DNA of 64,000 nucleotides, from NCBI GenBank assembly GCA_016932035.1, contig JAFGDR010000001.1, positions 11,022-75,021 on the forward strand, read 5' to 3'. The notes under the pieces were generated by a model. That model did not search any database, was not told the origin of the DNA, and worked only from the letters and a program-made list of their open reading frames with translations. The DNA comes from Candidatus Cloacimonadota bacterium (GTDB lineage: Bacteria; Cloacimonadota; Cloacimonadia; JGIOTU-2). Position numbers and translations under genes: made by a program. Shown here piece after piece: positions 13,533 through 24,000 of the stretch (positions within the stretch are counted from its first letter, which is position 1; every line of letters begins with the position of its first letter).

Positions 13533-16457
13533 TTAGTTAAGTATCAAAATTTTATGATTCGAGATTGTCTTCTCGATAACCATCTTTAACAGATATACGC
13601 CATTAGCAAGTTTTTCAGTATTCCAATCAAAATTGTACTCACCTGGAGATTGCATTTCATCTTTGATTTTCTTAACGAGTTGTCCCTTAATATTATATGC
13701 TTCAATATTGATATGTGATTTCTTATCTAAATAATACGATATCTCACATACATTCCTCACAGGATTCGGAAATACATTAATGGAGAACTCATCATAGTGG
13801 TTTTGATCAACGCTATATACTTCCCCGAAATCCTGCATCGCCTGGTGCATAAGCTGTTTTGCACCTTCTTCATCCATGTAATAAAGTGGGAATCCGAGAA
13901 GATAGAGTTTGTAATCACTATCATACCGAAGTGCACAGGGTTTATTTTCCCATTCAGGTGCGTCTATAGAAGAGTCATAGGTATAGAGGGTATCCGCATC
14001 TTCAAGTGGAAATAATTTATAAATATAGCTGAGATTATCACCCCATGTGATTATTGGAACCTTGCCTTCAACCACATCAAGATAGGGCAATCCGTTCATG
14101 CCGAATGCACCCGCAAAATCATCATCTGAATTGTAGGTTGGTAGCGTTGTATGAAGATAATCAACAAAAAGTTCTGATGGTCCGGGCAAATGTTTCCATC
14201 CAGATATGAACATGTTCCCACCTGCGATAAAGTAACTTTTCAAAGGATAAACCGATCCGATGAACTGTGAGGTAAACATCTCATCAGAGTGCCAAACAAT
14301 GCTGCTGTACTTCGCCATCTCAGAGAGTGGAGGTAAATCTCCTTGATCATCAACATCCCATTCTGTAAATTCGTATCCCTGCAAAAGGTAACAATAAAAT
14401 GAATCAACTTCAGCATTTGATGGGAATGCAGGGTTTATCTGATCGGTCTCGTCTATCACAAGTATTCCCTGATCAAGAGAGAAATCAATAGATGTTCCGT
14501 GTACTTCATTTGAAAATTTGCTGATATAGTTACGATTATTATCAAGGACTGCTGCAATCTTATAATAATATTCAACCCCAGCAACGACATTTTCATCAAA
14601 ATAAAACAAACCAGAAATCGGTTCGTCATTTATCTTTATATATTCTCCAGCAATTTGCTTTCTGTATATATTAAATCCTTCAATTTGCTGATCGAAGAAC
14701 TCATCCCAAACCAGCAAGATTGCTCCACGAGTCGCTTCTATCTCATCAAGTATAGGAATTTTCTCATTATATCCGCCATCCAATACCCAGTTATCCGGAT
14801 CGAATATGAGATCATTGAGTGTGCCGGTCAGAGGAAGCTTATTATAACAGAAACCTGAATCAGCAAAAATGCTATAGTCTGTCTCATTCACACAAACGGG
14901 CAGCTGCATGGCAAAATTCTGACCAAATGTACCTTCTGATTGTGTAGCGATTATCAATGAATCTTCGCTGTCAGATGTGTAAGTTGTGTAGAAATAATAG
15001 GGACGACCCTCGTTGTAGAACCACTCATGGAAAAACCAGTCGAGTTCCATACCGCTTGTGTTTTCAGCGATGTCTCTCAGGTCATCAGTAAGTAAATTGC
15101 CGTATTTGAATTGTGGATCCTGCATAAGATTGTATACAGTTGCAAAGAAATCTGTGTCGCCAAGCACACCTCGCAGCATGTGCATAGTCCACCCGCCTTT
15201 GGAATAAATAACAATATCAAAAATCTGCGATGCAGTTCCATCAGGATCACGGCGCAGGCAGGCATCAAGGTCAGTGCCCGTGTCGAGTGCATTCATATAA
15301 TCATGCAAACCCTGTGATCCATAGAGGTATTCTGCCCAAAGCGCTTCGCTATATCGTGCAAAACCTTCTTTAAGCCATACATGTTCCCACGAACCGATCG
15401 AAAGGCAATCACCAGCCCATTGGTGAGAAAGTTCATGAGCAACGGTTGATTCTGCATCAGGATCTCCTACATAAGCACTTCTAAAAGAGGTGCAGGTTTG
15501 ATGTTCCATTGCAAGACAGCTCAAGTTTGCACAGAGTGCATGTCCATATTTCTCTTCGAGGAATGGATATTCGCCATATATCGAAGCATAAAAAGTGATC
15601 ATTGTCGGAGTAATACTGAAAAGATCTTCACAGGTAGAATACAGTTCTGGAAAGAGATAATGATCGATGGGCATAGTCCCGTTTGATGATGTATATGACT
15701 GGGAATAGATCTGGTAATTTGAGATCGCAAGAGATGTCAGATACGTTGTAACAGGATACGATTCATGCCATTTATCTGTAACTGTACCGTTTCCGTTATC
15801 GATTTGATCTACGAGTAATCCGTTGGAAGCGCACACATACTCATCAGGATAGGTGATCCAGAGATCAAGCGAGTCCGGTTTATCTGCAGGTGTGTCTTTG
15901 CATGCCCACCATTTCCGTGCACCTTTTGGAGAACACATTGTAAATACATTTGGTGTACCACTGTGTGACTCAAATTTCATGCCGTCACTCAGTTTTGAAT
16001 CCGGGTTGCCATCATAAGAAACGACAAGCTCAATCATATCGTCGGTATTATATGTTTCGTATAGTTGAATGGTTATGATGTCTTCGGCATGTGTGTAAGA
16101 AAGAGGGATACTATTCTGAGTAATATTATTAATTGTGAGATTGTTCGTGAAGTTCATTTGTATCTGAGATGTTTGGTCTTCACAAATGCGAGCACGCATA
16201 GTAATTTCAGATTCAATAAATTCTTCATCAATATCAATATCGATATCAATTTTATAATACGTGACATCGTAATTTTCCATTTCCTTTGAATCTATGAGTA
16301 TCTCTCTGAATTGTTCGTAATAATCTGCTTGCTGATGTAGATTCTGATTGGTTTTTTCGATTAATCTTGAGTAATCTGGATAGGAAAGAGTATTGGCTGA
16401 GATGATAATGGCAGGAACTAGTAAGAAGAGAACTAACAAAATTATTTTTTTTATCAT
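13533..16457 (-). CDS. Secreted M1-family metallopeptidase with C-terminal sorting domain
   Basis: A 974-residue protein with an N-terminal signal peptide (MIKKIILLVLFLLVPAIIIS). The N-terminal aminopeptidase beta domain covers about residues 60-250. The catalytic domain has the exopeptidase motif LAMEH (replacing GAMEN), the zinc site HELSHQW near residue 341, and the third ligand in LKEGFARYSE. A fibronectin type III domain lies at about 585-665. After it comes a region of unclear fold. The last 80 or so residues (FSINVFPNPVRN... YNIKGQLVKKI... GVYLLKM) form a type IX-like C-terminal sorting domain. The enzyme probably trims peptides outside the cell and so feeds amino-acid fermentation. 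It stands alone on the minus strand. Confidence 0.92.
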   Translation of the reverse strand: MIKKIILLVLFLLVPAIIISANTLSYPDYSRLIEKTNQNLHQQADYYEQFREILIDSKEMENYDVTYYKIDIDIDIDEEFIESEITMRARICEDQTSQIQMNFTNNLTINNITQNSIPLSYTHAEDIITIQLYETYNTDDMIELVVSYDGNPDSKLSDGMKFESHSGTPNVFTMCSPKGARKWWACKDTPADKPDSLDLWITYPDEYVCASNGLLVDQIDNGNGTVTDKWHESYPVTTYLTSLAISNYQIYSQSYTSSNGTMPIDHYLFPELYSTCEDLFSITPTMITFYASIYGEYPFLEEKYGHALCANLSCLAMEHQTCTSFRSAYVGDPDAESTVAHELSHQWAGDCLSIGSWEHVWLKEGFARYSEALWAEYLYGSQGLHDYMNALDTGTDLDACLRRDPDGTASQIFDIVIYSKGGWTMHMLRGVLGDTDFFATVYNLMQDPQFKYGNLLTDDLRDIAENTSGMELDWFFHEWFYNEGRPYYFYTTYTSDSEDSLIIATQSEGTFGQNFAMQLPVCVNETDYSIFADSGFCYNKLPLTGTLNDLIFDPDNWVLDGGYNEKIPILDEIEATRGAILLVWDEFFDQQIEGFNIYRKQIAGEYIKINDEPISGLFYFDENVVAGVEYYYKIAAVLDNNRNYISKFSNEVHGTSIDFSLDQGILVIDETDQINPAFPSNAEVDSFYCYLLQGYEFTEWDVDDQGDLPPLSEMAKYSSIVWHSDEMFTSQFIGSVYPLKSYFIAGGNMFISGWKHLPGPSELFVDYLHTTLPTYNSDDDFAGAFGMNGLPYLDVVEGKVPIITWGDNLSYIYKLFPLEDADTLYTYDSSIDAPEWENKPCALRYDSDYKLYLLGFPLYYMDEEGAKQLMHQAMQDFGEVYSVDQNHYDEFSINVFPNPVRNVCEISYYLDKKSHINIEAYNIKGQLVKKIKDEMQSPGEYNFDWNTEKLANGVYLLKMVIEKTISNHKILILN

Positions 16458-16729
16458 AAGAATCCTCGCTGAAATTTCTCATTGAGAACTGAGCTATATA
16501 GGTGAATCCTGTCAATTAATTTGTCTTAAAGTTGTTGTTTCAATTATTTTGAAATTGCTGAATTTTCTTTACCCTTATCACCCATTCAGATAAATTTAAC
16601 TTTTGGAATGAAAAATCTGAGATCTTGTATGCAACAACGATGTTGTTACATTCCATACTTCAAAACAAATTTATTAACGAAATATATCACTTTTTCACAG
16701 TCCCATTAACAAAAGGAAACGAGGATCGA
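16458..16729. other. Divergent intergenic region, no gene seen
   Basis: This is AT-rich spacer between the M1 peptidase gene (minus) and the broken dehydrogenase gene (plus). A short hairpin CAACAAC-GAT-GTTGTT lies near 16630. No RNA gene or clear promoter was recognised. An ORF extending upstream from 16730 to 16625 has no similarity I can see and is probably not translated. Confidence 0.5.
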
Positions 16730-17318
16730 ATGAGTATTATTGCGAACAGAAATGTTTTGATAACAGGAGGAGCATCCGGTATTGGAAAGAAGCTTGCTTA
16801 TTTAATGGCTATCGAAGGTGCGCATGTCATCATCTGGGATATCAATCAGAAACATCTCGATGAAGTGGTAAAAGCAATACGAAAGAAGGGTTGTCTTGCG
16901 ACTGGTTATTACTGCGATGTTTCCGATAAAAACCAAATCGATAACATTGCTCAGAAAGTCAAAGATGAGATCGGAAAAGTAGATATCCTGGTGAACAATG
17001 CTGGTATTGTGTTTGGAAAATCTTACTGGGAATACTCTGATGAAGATATTCAGAGAACGATTAAGATCAACCTGATGGCACACTTTTGGACGAACACACG
17101 GTAAGATAGGTTTCGACGAAATGACACAACCGCAGGTCATTGTAAATGATATCCTGCCTTTTGCACGCAAGAATATCTGGTGGCATCCTTATAGTAAAAA
17201 AATCTATAACGGTGTAAGAGGTATTGTCGAGGTATTGTATGGAACAAGTGTAAAGATGATGCTCAAGGGCTGGAAGAATGTTCTCAAAATTGTAGGAAGA
17301 TACTTCACTGTGGAGTAG
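16730..17318 (+). pseudogene. Short-chain dehydrogenase/reductase, broken by internal deletion and frameshift
   Basis: The first 124 codons (ATG 16730, AAAGGAAACGAGG before it) encode a clean SDR N-terminus. It has the TGGASGIGKK nucleotide-binding motif (TGxxxGxG), an aspartate after beta-2 (WDIN), the NNAG motif, and IKINLMAHFWT. It stops at TAA 17102-17104, before the catalytic Ser and YxxxK. A second frame continues from the junction as KIGFDEMTQPQVIVND..., resembling the GFDE stretch normally found after YxxxK plus a C-terminus, and ends at 17318. About 50-60 residues including the active site are therefore missing and the frame is shifted. The N-terminal half resembles retinol-dehydrogenase-like (SDR16C) enzymes. 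It is not expected to be active. The identity of the C-terminal part is less sure. Confidence 0.75.
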
Positions 17319-17327
17319 TGCTTTGAT

Positions 17328-17355
17328 TTGACAAATGACGAAATAAGTATATCTT
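17328..17355 (+). promoter_or_regulatory. Promoter of the candidate small RNA
   Basis: TTGACA (17328-17333), 16-base spacer, TATCTT (17350-17355). The predicted start, near 17362, is about 70 bases before a strong terminator and about 180 bases before the next gene. Confidence 0.6.
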
Positions 17356-17361
17356 ATACTC

Positions 17362-17433
17362 ATTCCTCATAATTCCCTCCTTTAGGTCCGCAGGTATGAT
17401 GCCCAAATCATCACCTGCCGGTTGCTTTTTTTT
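17362..17433 (+). ncRNA. Candidate small RNA or attenuated leader ending in a strong terminator
   Basis: A promoter-to-terminator unit of about 72 nt contains no ORF. The 5' part is pyrimidine-rich and unpaired (CATTCCTCATAATTCCCTCC). The 3' part is a long hairpin: CCGCAGGTATGAT (17388-17400) pairs with ATCATCACCTGCCGG (17407-17421) with two bulged C, followed by TTGC and eight T (17426-17433). It is either a free-standing small RNA or the terminated leader of the lipoprotein gene at 17543. I do not recognise a known riboswitch fold. Confidence 0.5.
17388..17433 (+). terminator. Rho-independent terminator
   Basis: A 13-bp stem with two single-base bulges and a 6-base loop GCCCAA is followed by an eight-T run. 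It ends the candidate small RNA and may also end transcription from the broken dehydrogenase gene. Confidence 0.88.
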
Positions 17434-17542
17434 AAATGGTAAGCAAGCAATATGAAAAAATTATTGACAGGTATCACAACGAATTGCCGTACTTAATGAG
17501 TGTTAATTTTATTCATTCATTTCAATGAAAACAGGAGGACAC

Positions 17543-18613
17543 ATGAAAAAAATTGTATTAGTTATTTTTTCAATAACGATAACACTCATCATCATCTCAA
17601 CCTGCTGTGAAAAAAGCACTAGCCCAAGCAATGATACTAAATATGTCGGTTGGATTGTTGGAACCCCCGGCATAGGTACAAAATATGGATTGATCTGGAA
17701 AACGACTGATAGCGGAGAGAATTGGTTGAGGCAAGGTGACAGTCTGACCGTTCCACTTACTGAACTTAATGCCGTAAAAGCCGTTGATAGTCTTACAGCA
17801 TGGGTTGTTGGGGGTGTGTCAGATGGGTATGCAACAATTCTTAACACTGTAGATGGCGGTAATAACTGGCAGCGGATTGGTAGTAGAGGTGCACTGGATA
17901 ATGTTGAATTACTCGGTTTACATGTTGTTGATAACAATACTATATGGGTAGTTGGTGCTCATGGTGCAGTAATAATGACTGATGATGGAGGTGATACCTG
18001 GACATCAAAAGCTGATACCTCATTTTCATATTATGATATAACATCGTTAGAAATCTTTGATCAACACATCTGGGCTTGCGGAAATGGAACTGGTAATCAA
18101 GGTGGGGTGATCATCCATTCTATTGATGGAGGAGATTCGTGGGTGAAAGAAGCACAGAGTAGTTTCCTCGACGCAAGAGGAATGATCGATATCTCAGCAC
18201 CATCTGATAGTTGTGTATGGGTTGTTGGTCATGGAAGAACGATATTGCATACCAACAATTCTGGGCAAGACTGGGAAATTCAACATGCATTAATTAATCC
18301 TACATGGGATGCAAATGGAATTACTGCTATCTCTGAAAAAATTGCGTGGACTGCGGAAGATACTGGAATTATCAGGAATACGACTGATGGTGGATTGATA
18401 TGGACTGAACAAAAAAACAAACCAGGTAATGCAGCCGGATTTTATCTTTATAGAGTAAGTCCTGTTACGAAAGATATCGTTTGGATCATTGGAACCGGTA
18501 TAGGTGATGGTGTTATCCTTTATACTACCAATGGAGGTGAGCAGTGGACAGAACAAGATTACTCGCCTGATGAAATGCTCAATGATGTCTCTTTTGTCGG
18601 GTCAAATCATTAA
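17543..18613 (+). CDS. YCF48/BNR-type beta-propeller lipoprotein
   Basis: A 356-residue lipoprotein. The signal ends IIISTC with the lipidated Cys at 21. The rest is built of about seven repeats with the pattern W-V-V-G ... T-x-D-G-G-x-x-W (for example KTTDSGENW, NTVDGGNNW, MTDDGGDTW, HSIDGGDSW, RNTTDGGLIW, TTNGGEQW). This is typical of photosystem-assembly-factor-Ycf48-like or sialidase-type propellers. No catalytic residues are evident, so binding or a structural role at the cell surface is likely. I chose the ATG at 17543 because AGGAGG lies 6 bases upstream; an ATG at 17525 would add six residues before the signal. Confidence 0.85.
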   Translation: MKKIVLVIFSITITLIIISTCCEKSTSPSNDTKYVGWIVGTPGIGTKYGLIWKTTDSGENWLRQGDSLTVPLTELNAVKAVDSLTAWVVGGVSDGYATILNTVDGGNNWQRIGSRGALDNVELLGLHVVDNNTIWVVGAHGAVIMTDDGGDTWTSKADTSFSYYDITSLEIFDQHIWACGNGTGNQGGVIIHSIDGGDSWVKEAQSSFLDARGMIDISAPSDSCVWVVGHGRTILHTNNSGQDWEIQHALINPTWDANGITAISEKIAWTAEDTGIIRNTTDGGLIWTEQKNKPGNAAGFYLYRVSPVTKDIVWIIGTGIGDGVILYTTNGGEQWTEQDYSPDEMLNDVSFVGSNH

Positions 18614-18738
18614 TATATTATCCAGTATTTTCAGCTATTTTCAAGAAATTCATTAGAAATCGGGCAATTTCCCAAATAACTTGACTGCTCTTGGGGTGCT
18701 CCCTTCAAGGTGTCAAAAATTGTACGAGGACTTCATAC

Positions 18739-19197
18739 ATGATAGAGAGTGATTTCGATAAAATTGATGCCGTACTCATTCAATTTAAAGGCAGAAAAGG
18801 TTCTCTCATTCCCATCCTACAGAATACGCAAGCACAACTTGGTTACCTTTCGAAAGAAGCACTGGAATACATCTCAGAAAAAACTAAAATTCCAGTTGCC
18901 GAAATTTATGGTGTTGCCACATTTTATGCACAATTCCGTCTTGAACCTATAGGTAAAAATATCATTCGTATCTGTCATGGAACTGCCTGTCATGTTGCAA
19001 ATGCTTCAAAGATCTCAGAAGCACTCTATGAAGAATTGAAAATTGTACCCGGTGGAACAACTAAAGATCTGAAATTTACCGTAGAAGAGGTGGCATGCCT
19101 TGGATGCTGCAGTCTTGCTCCGGTGATCATGATCAATGATAAAACCTATGGTCGTCTCACACCCGGTAAGATCAAAGATATATTAGCCCAATATTAA
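18739..19197 (+). CDS. NuoE/HndA-like [2Fe-2S] thioredoxin-fold subunit of the redox complex
   Basis: A 152-residue NADH-dehydrogenase 24-kDa-like subunit. An N-terminal helical part (QAQLGYLSKEALEYISEKTKIP...IYGVATFYAQF) precedes a thioredoxin-like domain. The four cluster cysteines are in CHGTAC and CLGCC. It carries electrons between the flavin subunit and other clusters. The ATG at 18739 is preceded by GAGGA; an upstream TTG would add 16 residues unlike the family. It is the first gene of a three-gene operon, 39 bases before the NuoF-like gene. Confidence 0.93.
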   Translation: MIESDFDKIDAVLIQFKGRKGSLIPILQNTQAQLGYLSKEALEYISEKTKIPVAEIYGVATFYAQFRLEPIGKNIIRICHGTACHVANASKISEALYEELKIVPGGTTKDLKFTVEEVACLGCCSLAPVIMINDKTYGRLTPGKIKDILAQY

Positions 19198-19236
19198 ACA
19201 AAATAACGAACCAAATTTAATCAGATCGGAGAGAAT

Positions 19237-21015
19237 TTGGAAAAAGCATTAAGAATAAAAGTCGGTTTAGCAAGCTGCGGAATTGCAGCTGGCGGTTTGG
19301 ATGTCTTAGAGAAGGTTGAAGCTTTCCTCAAAGATCATCAGGTTGAAGCACAACTGGATCATACAGGTTGTGCCGGTATGTGTTATGCAGAAGTGCTGAT
19401 GGAGATTGAAGATGAAGATTTCGGCAGCACAATGTATGGATATCTCAGTGCAGATGATGTTGATGATATTTTACATGCCCATTTAATAGATAAGAAACCC
19501 CTTCCAGAGCACATCGTTGTCTCCGAGAAGTTCGGTGGGTCGGAAAAAGAGATTATCGATTATCAGACGAGAATTGTGCTCCGTAACTGCGGTGTTATCG
19601 ATCCGGAATCAATAGACGAGTATATTTCTCGTGGCGGATATGAAGCTCTGAAGAAAACACTAACGGATTTATCACCTTTTGATGTCATAGAAGAGATCAA
19701 GCAAAGCGGTCTTCGCGGGCGAGGTGGCGGAGGATTCCCAACAGGTATTAAATGGGAACTCACCTATAAAGAGCAATCTGATAAAAAGTATATTATTTGT
19801 AATGCAGACGAAGGTGATCCGGGTGCTTTTATGGACAGAAGTGTTCTGGAAGGCGATCCACATTGTGTTCTCGAAGGAATGCTCATTGCTGGTTATGCTG
19901 TAGGAGCGGATGAAGGTTATATTTATTGTCGTGCAGAATATCCTCTCGCGGTAAAGAGATTAAAACTGGCTATCGACAAAGCTACAGAACGCGGTTTTCT
20001 CGGAGAAAATATTCTCGATTCCGGATTTAACTTCAAGCTTACTGTTTATGAAGGAGCCGGTGCATTTGTATGTGGAGAAGAAACTGCCCTCATTGCTTCT
20101 ATCGAAGGTAGAAGAGGAATGCCGAGAATCCGACCTCCCTATCCTGCACAGTCCGGATTGTGGGGAAAACCAACGAATAATAACAATGTCGAAACCTATG
20201 CAAATATTGCCTGGATAATGAGAAATGGTGCAAAGAAGTATGCTAAATTTGGAACTGAAAAGAGCAAAGGTACCAAGGTTTTTGCACTCACAGGTAAGAT
20301 CAAAAACGGTGGTTTGGTAGAAGTCCCGATGGGCATGACGCTTCGTGATGTGATCTATAAAGTCGGTGGTGGTATACTTGATGATAAGAAATTCAAAGCT
20401 GTTCAACTTGGTGGACCTTCTGGCGGTTGTATCCCTGAAAGTCTACTCGATACACCTGTTGATTATGATTCACTTGTAAAAACCGGTGCGATCATGGGAT
20501 CAGGCGGTATGGTGGTCATGGACGAGACGACATGTATGGTTGACATGGCTCGTTTTTTCCTGAACTTTACCCAGGATGAGTCATGCGGAAAATGTACATT
20601 CTGCAGGATTGGGACAAAGAGAATGCTCGAAATTCTTAACAGAATAACCCAGGGCAAAGGTGAAGAAGGAGATATCGAAAAACTCGAAGAGCTCTCTGTA
20701 AAGATCAAAAAAGGTTCTCTCTGCGGATTGGGTCAAACTGCTCCTAATCCAGTACTTACAACAATCAAATATTTCAGACATGAATATGAAACCCATATTA
20801 AAGACAAGACCTGTCCTGCTGGTCTATGTAAAGATCTTATCAAATATGAGATTATCGAAGATAAATGTATCGGCTGCGGTGCATGTAAGCGTGCATGCCC
20901 GGTTGATGCGATTGCCGGTGAAAGAAAAGAAGTTCACATTATAAATCAAGATACCTGCATAAAGTGTGGTGCCTGTATGACCGCATGTAAATTTGATGCA
21001 GTAAAAAAATCATAA
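19237..21015 (+). CDS. NuoF/HydB-like NADH-binding FMN subunit
   Basis: A 592-residue diaphorase subunit of the kind found in bifurcating hydrogenases, formate dehydrogenases and transhydrogenases. Domain order is as follows. A thioredoxin-like N-terminus spans about 1-90 (cysteines C14, C45 and C49 only). The NADH/FMN domain has LRGRGGGGFPTGIKW near 162-176 and an EGDPHCVLEGM segment. An SLBB domain follows. The N3-type cluster CGKCTFC starts at C450. Two C-terminal [4Fe-4S] ferredoxin motifs begin at C544 (CIGCGACKRACP) and in CIKCGACMTACK. TTG at 19237 is the start, with GGAGAG just upstream. The C-terminal ferredoxin pair distinguishes it from complex I NuoF. Confidence 0.95.
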   Translation: MEKALRIKVGLASCGIAAGGLDVLEKVEAFLKDHQVEAQLDHTGCAGMCYAEVLMEIEDEDFGSTMYGYLSADDVDDILHAHLIDKKPLPEHIVVSEKFGGSEKEIIDYQTRIVLRNCGVIDPESIDEYISRGGYEALKKTLTDLSPFDVIEEIKQSGLRGRGGGGFPTGIKWELTYKEQSDKKYIICNADEGDPGAFMDRSVLEGDPHCVLEGMLIAGYAVGADEGYIYCRAEYPLAVKRLKLAIDKATERGFLGENILDSGFNFKLTVYEGAGAFVCGEETALIASIEGRRGMPRIRPPYPAQSGLWGKPTNNNNVETYANIAWIMRNGAKKYAKFGTEKSKGTKVFALTGKIKNGGLVEVPMGMTLRDVIYKVGGGILDDKKFKAVQLGGPSGGCIPESLLDTPVDYDSLVKTGAIMGSGGMVVMDETTCMVDMARFFLNFTQDESCGKCTFCRIGTKRMLEILNRITQGKGEEGDIEKLEELSVKIKKGSLCGLGQTAPNPVLTTIKYFRHEYETHIKDKTCPAGLCKDLIKYEIIEDKCIGCGACKRACPVDAIAGERKEVHIINQDTCIKCGACMTACKFDAVKKS

Positions 21016-21024
21016 GCGGGTGTT

Positions 21025-24000
21025 ATGGCTGATATAAAAATTTTATTAAATGGAAAAGAAGTGATCGCTCAAAAAGGGCAGACAATCCTTGAAGTTGCAA
21101 CAGAATATGGTATTGAAATTCCAACCCTATGCCACGACGAATATCTGAAACCTTACGGCTCATGCTGGGTCTGTTTGGTTGAAGTCAAAGGTGGAAAGGG
21201 CTTTGTTCCCTCCTGTGCTACCAAAGTGTATGAAGGTATGGAGATCTTCACTGATTCCGACGAAGTACGAGCAGCCAGACAGATGGCTTTCGAGCTCCTG
21301 CTTTCAGATCATTATGCAGATTGTACTGCTCCGTGTATATTGGAATGTCCAGCTCGAGTGGATGTGCAGGGATATGTTGCGCTTGTCAATGACGGACTTT
21401 ATCATGAAGCCGTAAAACTTATCAAAGAACAGCTCCCGTTACCGCTTTCCGTAGGGCGTGTTTGCCCGGCATTTTGTGAAAAAGAATGCCGTCGTCAGAT
21501 CATTGATGAACCGATTGCAATTAGACAGATCAAGCGCTATGCAGCAGATAAAGATCTTGAAGATTTAGCAAATACTTACATTCCAGAATGCAAATCTGCA
21601 ACAGGAAAAGAAGTTGCAATCGTTGGTGCAGGACCTGCTGGTCTAACAGCTGCTTATTATCTTGCACAGCAAGGGCATAAATGCAAAATATATGAAGCCA
21701 TGCCGGAAAGTGGTGGTATGCTTCGTTATGGAATTCCAGAATATCGTTTACCGAAAGAGATCCTCGATAAGGAAATAGATCTCATTAAAACAATGGGTGT
21801 AGAGATCCATAATAACGAGCGATTGGGCAGGGACTTCACACTGCAATTCCTCTATAAAGAATATGATGCGATCTTCCTCGGGATCGGTGCATGGACTGCG
21901 GTCAGCATGAACATCGAAGGTGAAGATCTTAAGGGATGTCATCTTGGGATAGATTTCCTGAAAGATGTTGTCGAAGGTAAGATAAAAAAAGTTGGTAAGA
22001 CCGTTGCAGTTATCGGTGGTGGCAATACTGCTATCGATGCAGCTCGAACAGCAGTTCGTCTTGGCGCAGAAAAAGTTATGGTCGTGTACAGACGAGCTGA
22101 AGAACAAATGCCGGCTGATCCTGTTGAAGTCAATGATGCCAAAGAAGAAGGTGTCGAGTTCCATCTTCTTCAGAATCCGACAAAGATCATTGGAAAAGAT
22201 GGCAAAGTAGAGGGAATGCAAGTCATAAAAATGCGACTTGGCGAACCGGATAGCAGCGGAAGACGAAGACCTGTTCCAATAGATAATTCCGAATTCATTA
22301 TGCAGGTCGACATGGTCATTCCTGCAGTAAGCCAGAAACCAAATACTCAATTCCTGCTTGATGAAATAGCAAAGATAAATGGAGAGAGTCTGACACTCAC
22401 AAGGTGGAGTACGATCCAAGTCAATGAAGCAACAATGCAAACGAATATCGATAAGATATTTGCTGGTGGTGATCTCACTCGCGGACCATCAACCGTGATA
22501 GAAAGTGTTGCTGATGCCCACCTTGCTGCAAAGAGCATTCACTCATTCCTCAAAGGTGAAAAGATCAAACCTGAGAAAGAAAAATTCAACAGCAGAAAAG
22601 CAGAATCCTATAAAGATATTTCTCCTGATGATCTCAAAGATTACGATAAAACACCCCGGGTTTCTTCGGGACATCTCATCGCAGATGATCGAATTTCGAA
22701 TTTCCTGGAAGTAGAAAACATCTTTACTGATGAACAGGTTCATGAAGAGACTGCTCGTTGTATCGAATGTGGATGTGATGTGAATAGAACCTGTATGCTT
22801 AGAAAATATGCAACCGATTATGATGTGATCGCTACCAAATTTGTTGGAGAAGTTAATAACCATCCAATAGATAAAACTCATCCGTTTATCCTGCGTGATG
22901 CAAACAAGTGTGTGAACTGTGGTCGTTGCGTGCGAACCTGTTTAGAGATACAAGGAGTTGGTGCGCTTGGTTATATCTATCGTGGTTTTAAAACACTCGT
23001 AGCACCTGAGTTTGGTGAATCGCTTATGAATACCTCATGCATGAGTTGCGGAAAATGTATTGATGTATGTCCTGTCGGTGCTCTCACTCCTCGAAATACA
23101 CAGTATAAGCTGGCACCTCTTGATCTTGATGCAATTCAGACGACCTGTGCTCTCTGTGGTGCTGGCTGCAGTGTTTCATACATGAAGGAAAACGATATCA
23201 TTATGAAAGCTGAAGCAGCTGACAGTCCGATAACAGGTAACAATGTCTGCTTCAATGCGCATTTTGGTTACGAAGTGCTTCAGGATGAAGAACGTATCAC
23301 TCAGCCGATGATCAGAAAAGCCAACAAACTCCAGCCCGTCGACTGGGAAGAAGCGATCGATTTAATTACAGATAAGCTTACCGAGCTGGAGAGAAAAGTT
23401 GCCTTCTTCACCAATGGAAATTATACTAATGAAGAATTCTATCTTATTACCAGGCTTGCAAAGCAATATAAATGTAATAAGAAATTCTCGTGGGAGTTGA
23501 ACGGGTCGGTCATACTGGATAAACTCGATATTGGATATTCTCCAAATCCAAGTGCAGATCTGGATCAAGCAGACCTTATTGTTATGATCGGCGATGTTAC
23601 CCATACAGTTGGTGTGAAGATCATGCAAGCACTCAATAATGGTGCTAAACTGATGCTTATACATCCTGATGAAAACAGATTTTCAAGACGTGCTGAATTC
23701 CATATTCCTACCAATTACTATATCGAGGTCATCAACGAATTTTCAAAATATCTTGTTGAATATCGTCATCATAATATCGATTATGTGGCGCGTTATATCG
23801 AGAATTTTGTTGATTTCAATCATGAACTCCAACACACGATCCAAACAGATGAGTTCATAGATTATGCGCGTGAGTTTCTCGGATTTAAAAAAGTTATGTT
23901 CGTCTATTCTGAAAGCGATCTGGATTACGAAACTCAGAATGCGATTTTCAATTTGAGTATGCTGCGCGGCAATCTCGGAATTCCCGGAAATGGTATCCTG

